Positions 61,082 to 64,000 of a stretch of 64,000 nt of DNA are shown here, in pieces. A model generated the notes under the pieces. It saw nothing but the letters and a program-made list of their open reading frames with translations. It ran no database searches and was not told the origin of the DNA. Position numbers and translations under genes: made by a program. The number at the start of each line of letters is the position of its first letter. Position 1 is the first letter of the stretch. The stretch spans positions 2,418,001 to 2,482,000 of the forward strand of contig NZ_CP038800.1 in NCBI RefSeq assembly GCF_024400535.1, read 5' to 3'. The stretch is from Treponema denticola (GTDB lineage: Bacteria > Spirochaetota > Spirochaetia > Treponematales > Treponemataceae).

Positions 61082-61780
61082 ATGAAAAAACAATTATTCT
61101 ATTCATTATTTGTTATCATTTTATTTATATGTTCTTGCAGCACTCAAATCGAAGTGGAAGATATCAGAGGCTCAAGGCTTGAATATCTAAATACGGATTC
61201 AAATAAAGATGATATTTTACTAATAGATACAAGACCCTATGAAAAATACAAAGAAGGGCACATAATACACGCTATAAATATTCCCTTAAGTGAAATTTCG
61301 AGACAAATCGATACAATATCAAAATGGAAAAATAAGCCTATTTGTCTGTATGATGAGGATGACGATAAAAGTTTTAAAGCAGCGGAGGTTCTTGCCGCAA
61401 ACCGGTTTAAAATTATTTATAATGCAGAGGGGCTTAAACAATATAATTATGCTGATATAGTATCATACATAAATCTAACCGGAAGCGAATTTGAAAAATT
61501 ATTAGAAGAGCAGGACTCAATAATAATAGATTGCCGAAGCAAAACATCCTACGATGCAGGTCATATAAAAGGAGCAATATCCATCCCTGTTTCTGAGTTG
61601 GAACAGAACCTGAATAAATTGCCGAAAGATAAAAAAATATTTCTCTATTGTAACGTAGGAACAGCCTCCTCACGTGCATCAGGAATATTATCGAATCACG
61701 GTTACACTCAAATATATAATTCAATTGAAGGCATCCTAGAATATCCGTTTAAGCTTGTAACTAAAACTTCCCAAGAATAA
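61082..61780 (+). CDS. Lipoprotein with two rhodanese-like domains
   Basis: 232 residues from ATG 61082 (GGAG upstream). Lipobox FICSC puts the lipidated Cys near residue 18. Domain one (about 28-130) has LLIDTRPYEKYKEGHI and a catalytic loop reading ICLYDEDDDKS, where the sulfur-carrying Cys is not in the expected place. Domain two (about 137-225) has IIDCRSKTSYDAGHIKGA and the loop LYCNVGTASSRA with the Cys kept. So domain two may be an active sulfurtransferase in the periplasm and domain one structural. Donor and acceptor are unknown. Confidence 0.88.
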   Translation: MKKQLFYSLFVIILFICSCSTQIEVEDIRGSRLEYLNTDSNKDDILLIDTRPYEKYKEGHIIHAINIPLSEISRQIDTISKWKNKPICLYDEDDDKSFKAAEVLAANRFKIIYNAEGLKQYNYADIVSYINLTGSEFEKLLEEQDSIIIDCRSKTSYDAGHIKGAISIPVSELEQNLNKLPKDKKIFLYCNVGTASSRASGILSNHGYTQIYNSIEGILEYPFKLVTKTSQE

Positions 61781-61799
61781 CTGGAAGTTTATTAACCTC

Positions 61800-61828
61800 T
61801 TGATTGTTTCGTTATTTACGTATAAAAT
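61800..61828 (+). promoter_or_regulatory. Promoter of the rnf operon, leaderless
   Basis: TTGATT (61800-61805), 17-bp spacer, TAAAAT (61823-61828), 6 bp from the rnfC ATG, no Shine-Dalgarno. Confidence 0.55.
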
Positions 61829-61834
61829 ACAGTT

Positions 61835-63279
61835 ATGGGTATAAAATCATTTAAAGGCGGAGTACATCCGCCCGAGCGAAAGGCGGTTTTATCAAGCGAC
61901 GATGTCGTTAGGGTATTGCCGTCAAATAAATCAGTTTGGGATTCCTGTTACGCAGGGAGGCATGCCTAATACACCTCTTGTAAGCGTAGGGGATTTGGTC
62001 GCCAGAGGGCAAAAGATAGCCGAAACCGATAAATTTATGTCGGCTCCAGTCCATTCGTCCGTTTCAGGAAAGGTAAAAAAAATTGAACCTCATCTTGTAA
62101 CCGGAAACACGGAAAATCTTTGTTTTTTTAATCGAAATCGATGAAGAAAATAGGGAAGAGTTTATGCAGCCCCTTGATCCTTTTACATGCACCAAGGAAG
62201 AAGCTCTTAAAAGAGTCCGGGATGCAGGAATCACAGGTATGGGAGGAGCATCATTTCCTACTCATGTAAAATTAAGCCCTCCTCCTAATACAAAAATCGA
62301 GTATGTAATTGCAAACGGCGCGGAATGCGAACCCTATCTTTGCACTGATGCCGCAACCATATTCAGCGATTCTGATACGATTGTCGACGGCCTTGCCATA
62401 ACTATGCGTATCGTGGGTGCAAAACAAGGAATTATAGCCCTTGAAGACAATAAAAAAGATTTGGTTCCGGTTTTGGAAAAGGCTATTTCAAAAATTAAAG
62501 CAAATCCGATTGCCGCAGGTGCTTACGATATAAGCGTTCAGCTTTGTAAAACAAAATATCCGCAAGGCGGAGAAAAAACCCTTACGGATGCAGTCGTAAA
62601 CAGGGAAATCCCTTCAGGAGGGCTTCCTTTTCAGATAGGCTGTGTTATTCAAAACGTAGGAACCTTAAAAGCGATCTCCGAAGCTTTCCGTTTGGGTAAA
62701 CCCCTTATCGACAGAGCCTTAACCATAGGCGGCGGGGCCTGTGAAAAGCCCTTAAACGTAATAGCCCCTATAGGAACCTGCGTCGGGGACCTTATTCCAA
62801 GCGTAGTTTCCCTTAAACCGGGAGTCGTAAAAATAGTTTCAGGCGGCCCGATGATGGGCTTTGCCATGAAAAATGCAGACTTCCCTATTCAAAAAAATAC
62901 CTCAGGTGTACTTTTTTTGACAAAGGAAGAAATTTCCTTAGAAGAAGAAAGCCCATGTATAGGTTGCGGTAAGTGTATTGACGTATGCAGCTGTCACCTT
63001 TCTCCCGTTTTAATCGTTAGAGCATTAAATGCCGGAAATACCGAAGAAGCTATCCGCTGCGGTCTTTTAGACTGTGTAGAATGCGGAACCTGCGCTTATA
63101 CCTGCCCTGCCCGCATTAAACTCGTTCAAAGAGTTAAGATTGGTAAGCAGATAGCAAGGGAAGAAAAGCAAAAAAGAGATGCCAAAGCTGCCGCAAAGGC
63201 CGCAGCAGCAGAAAAAAAAGCAGCTGAAGCTCAAAAACAAGAGCCTGAGGCTAAAAAAACCGAAGAAGGAGGCAAATAA
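61835..63279 (+). pseudogene. rnfC: RnfC, electron-transport complex subunit, with two frameshifts as read
   Basis: Three pieces in three frames form a complete RnfC of about 480 codons. Piece one from ATG 61835 reads KGGVHPPERKA. A one-base T gain near 61929-61931 shifts to IPVTQGG...SAPVHSSVSGKV (61932-62127). A T gain in the seven-T run at 62123-62129 shifts to EIDEENREEF and the main body: GMGGASFPTHVKL (the flavin/NAD-binding loop), PQGGEKTL, two CxxCxxCxxxC four-iron clusters (CIGCGKCIDVC and CVECGTCAYTC) and an Ala/Lys-rich tail. RnfC links NADH to the membrane complex that pumps ions using ferredoxin. Both lesions are homopolymer T gains, so sequencing error must be excluded. rnfD follows at once. 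Confidence 0.82.
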
Positions 63280-64000
63280 TGGCAGAATCCGATAAAAACG
63301 AAATTTTTATGTCTCCGGCTCCCCATGTTGTAACACCGGTCAAGACTCAAACCTTAATGCTGGATGTAATTATAGCCCTGCTGCCTTTAACAGCCTATGG
63401 AATCTATCTTTTTTCGATACCTGCATTAGTTCGAATCATAGTTTCGGTTCTTTGCTGTGTAGGATTTGAAAGCTTATTTAGAAAAATATGCAGGCTGGAT
63501 ATAAGGGTAAAAGACCTTTCAGCCGTTATTACAGGCCTTCTGCTTGCCCTTGTATGTCCGCCGAATCTTCCGATATGGATGCTTATTTTAGGCTGTTTTT
63601 TTGCAATAGTTGTAGGCAAGGAATTTTTCGGAGGGCTTGGAGCAAACGTATTTAACCCTGCCTTGGTAGGAAGAGCCTTTATGTTTGTAAGCTTTTCGGG
63701 AGCAATGACCAGCTGGATACAGCCCGGAAACTCAATCTTTGATGCGGTGAGCACGGCAACACCTCTAAAGCTCATAAACGCAAAAGAAGGAATCGCAATG
63801 AGTGCTTCGGAAATAGCAAAGAGTTTAAACTTGAGTTCAAGCACTGACCTTTATACTCAGCTTATTTTAGGAAACCATGCAGGCTGTATAGGCGAAACAA
63901 GCATACTCTTGATTCTTTTAGGTTTTGCGTATCTTCTATTTAAAAAAGTTATCGACTGGAGAACGCCCGTTACTATGATGATAACAGCCGTTGCAATTAC
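63279..64000 (+). CDS. rnfD: RnfD, membrane subunit of the Rnf complex, 3' end outside the window
   Basis: Starts at ATG 63279, whose first base is the last base of the rnfC stop (TAATG), with GGAGG upstream. 240 residues are visible and the frame is open to the edge. Many membrane helices. Landmarks: SPAPHVV at the start, DLSAVITGLLLALVCPPNLP, GKEFFGGLGANVFNPALVGRAF and VSTATPL near residue 156, whose Thr carries covalent FMN in RnfD/NqrB. Together with RnfC and the other subunits (expected downstream) it moves Na+ or H+ across the inner membrane. Confidence 0.93.
   Translation, partial: MAESDKNEIFMSPAPHVVTPVKTQTLMLDVIIALLPLTAYGIYLFSIPALVRIIVSVLCCVGFESLFRKICRLDIRVKDLSAVITGLLLALVCPPNLPIWMLILGCFFAIVVGKEFFGGLGANVFNPALVGRAFMFVSFSGAMTSWIQPGNSIFDAVSTATPLKLINAKEGIAMSASEIAKSLNLSSSTDLYTQLILGNHAGCIGETSILLILLGFAYLLFKKVIDWRTPVTMMITAVAI

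Noticed and set aside
1..64000. CRISPR arrays, tRNA or rRNA genes
   Set aside because: No regular repeat-spacer pattern, no cas gene and no tRNA-like cloverleaf noticed in the intergenic stretches.

Overview
The window reads as chromosome of a Treponema of the T. denticola type. The main evidence is a full-length cytoplasmic filament protein CfpA gene with the gene order known around T. pallidum cfpA: a PPDK-like gene, an unnamed gene, cfpA, then a von Willebrand A protein and a Tp0751 (pallilysin) orthologue. Further support comes from a TatT/TatP/TatQ-M TRAP operon like Tp0956-0958, a cystalysin-like C-S lyase, a TIGR01784 (T_den_put_tspse) nuclease and spirochaete-style lipoproteins. The DNA is AT-rich, and many genes have sigma70-like promoters with 17-bp spacers. 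I found no tRNA, rRNA or CRISPR array.

Layout. 1-1.3 kb: end of a metal ABC permease, then a MazF-type toxin-antitoxin pair. 1.3-6.5 kb: minus-strand cell-envelope genes (two proteins sharing an unnamed domain, and a barrel-like outer-membrane protein). 6.5-9.3 kb: thiI, DAHP synthase, rnhA. 9.3-12.3 kb: PC4-like protein, pgsA, histidine phosphatase, YjiH family permease. 12.3-17.3 kb: a decay zone with a frameshifted IS110 element, an Rpn-type nuclease and its remnant, four perfect hairpins, a YjiH remnant and an S41 protease gene with an internal stop. 17.3-22.2 kb: hsp20, rnc-acpP-rpmF, glmL-glmS. 22.3-26.5 kb: TRAP transporter operon. 27-34 kb: cutC, ribF-rpsO-pnp, dut, lptF-lptG. 34-38 kb: DUF308 protein, C-S lyase, glycogen phosphorylase. 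38.4-45.2 kb: one long minus-strand operon led by rplM-rpsI from a perfect-consensus promoter. 45.3-52.6 kb: chemoreceptor and a remnant of another, queuosine-precursor transporter, YkgJ-like protein, DUF4954-like protein, AIM24 protein. 52.7-58.7 kb: the cytoplasmic filament cluster. 58.8-64 kb: vWFA protein, Tp0751 orthologue, tandem-rhodanese lipoprotein and the start of an Rnf operon.

The most interesting region is 52.7-58.7 kb. Next to CfpA lie a PPDK homologue with intact phosphohistidine and PEP domains but an apparently ruined ATP-grasp domain, and a protein whose C-terminus looks like a non-canonical HPr. Together they resemble a repurposed PTS-like (EI/HPr) phosphotransfer pair tied to the filament. 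All three proteins carry Lys/Ala/Pro-rich basic segments. This is inference from sequence only.

Other recurring themes: several promoters place the -10 box 6-15 bp from the start codon with no Shine-Dalgarno (probable leaderless or near-leaderless mRNAs). There are also several partially erased gene copies. Single-base homopolymer indels in rnfC and in the IS110 recombinase could be real decay or sequencing error.
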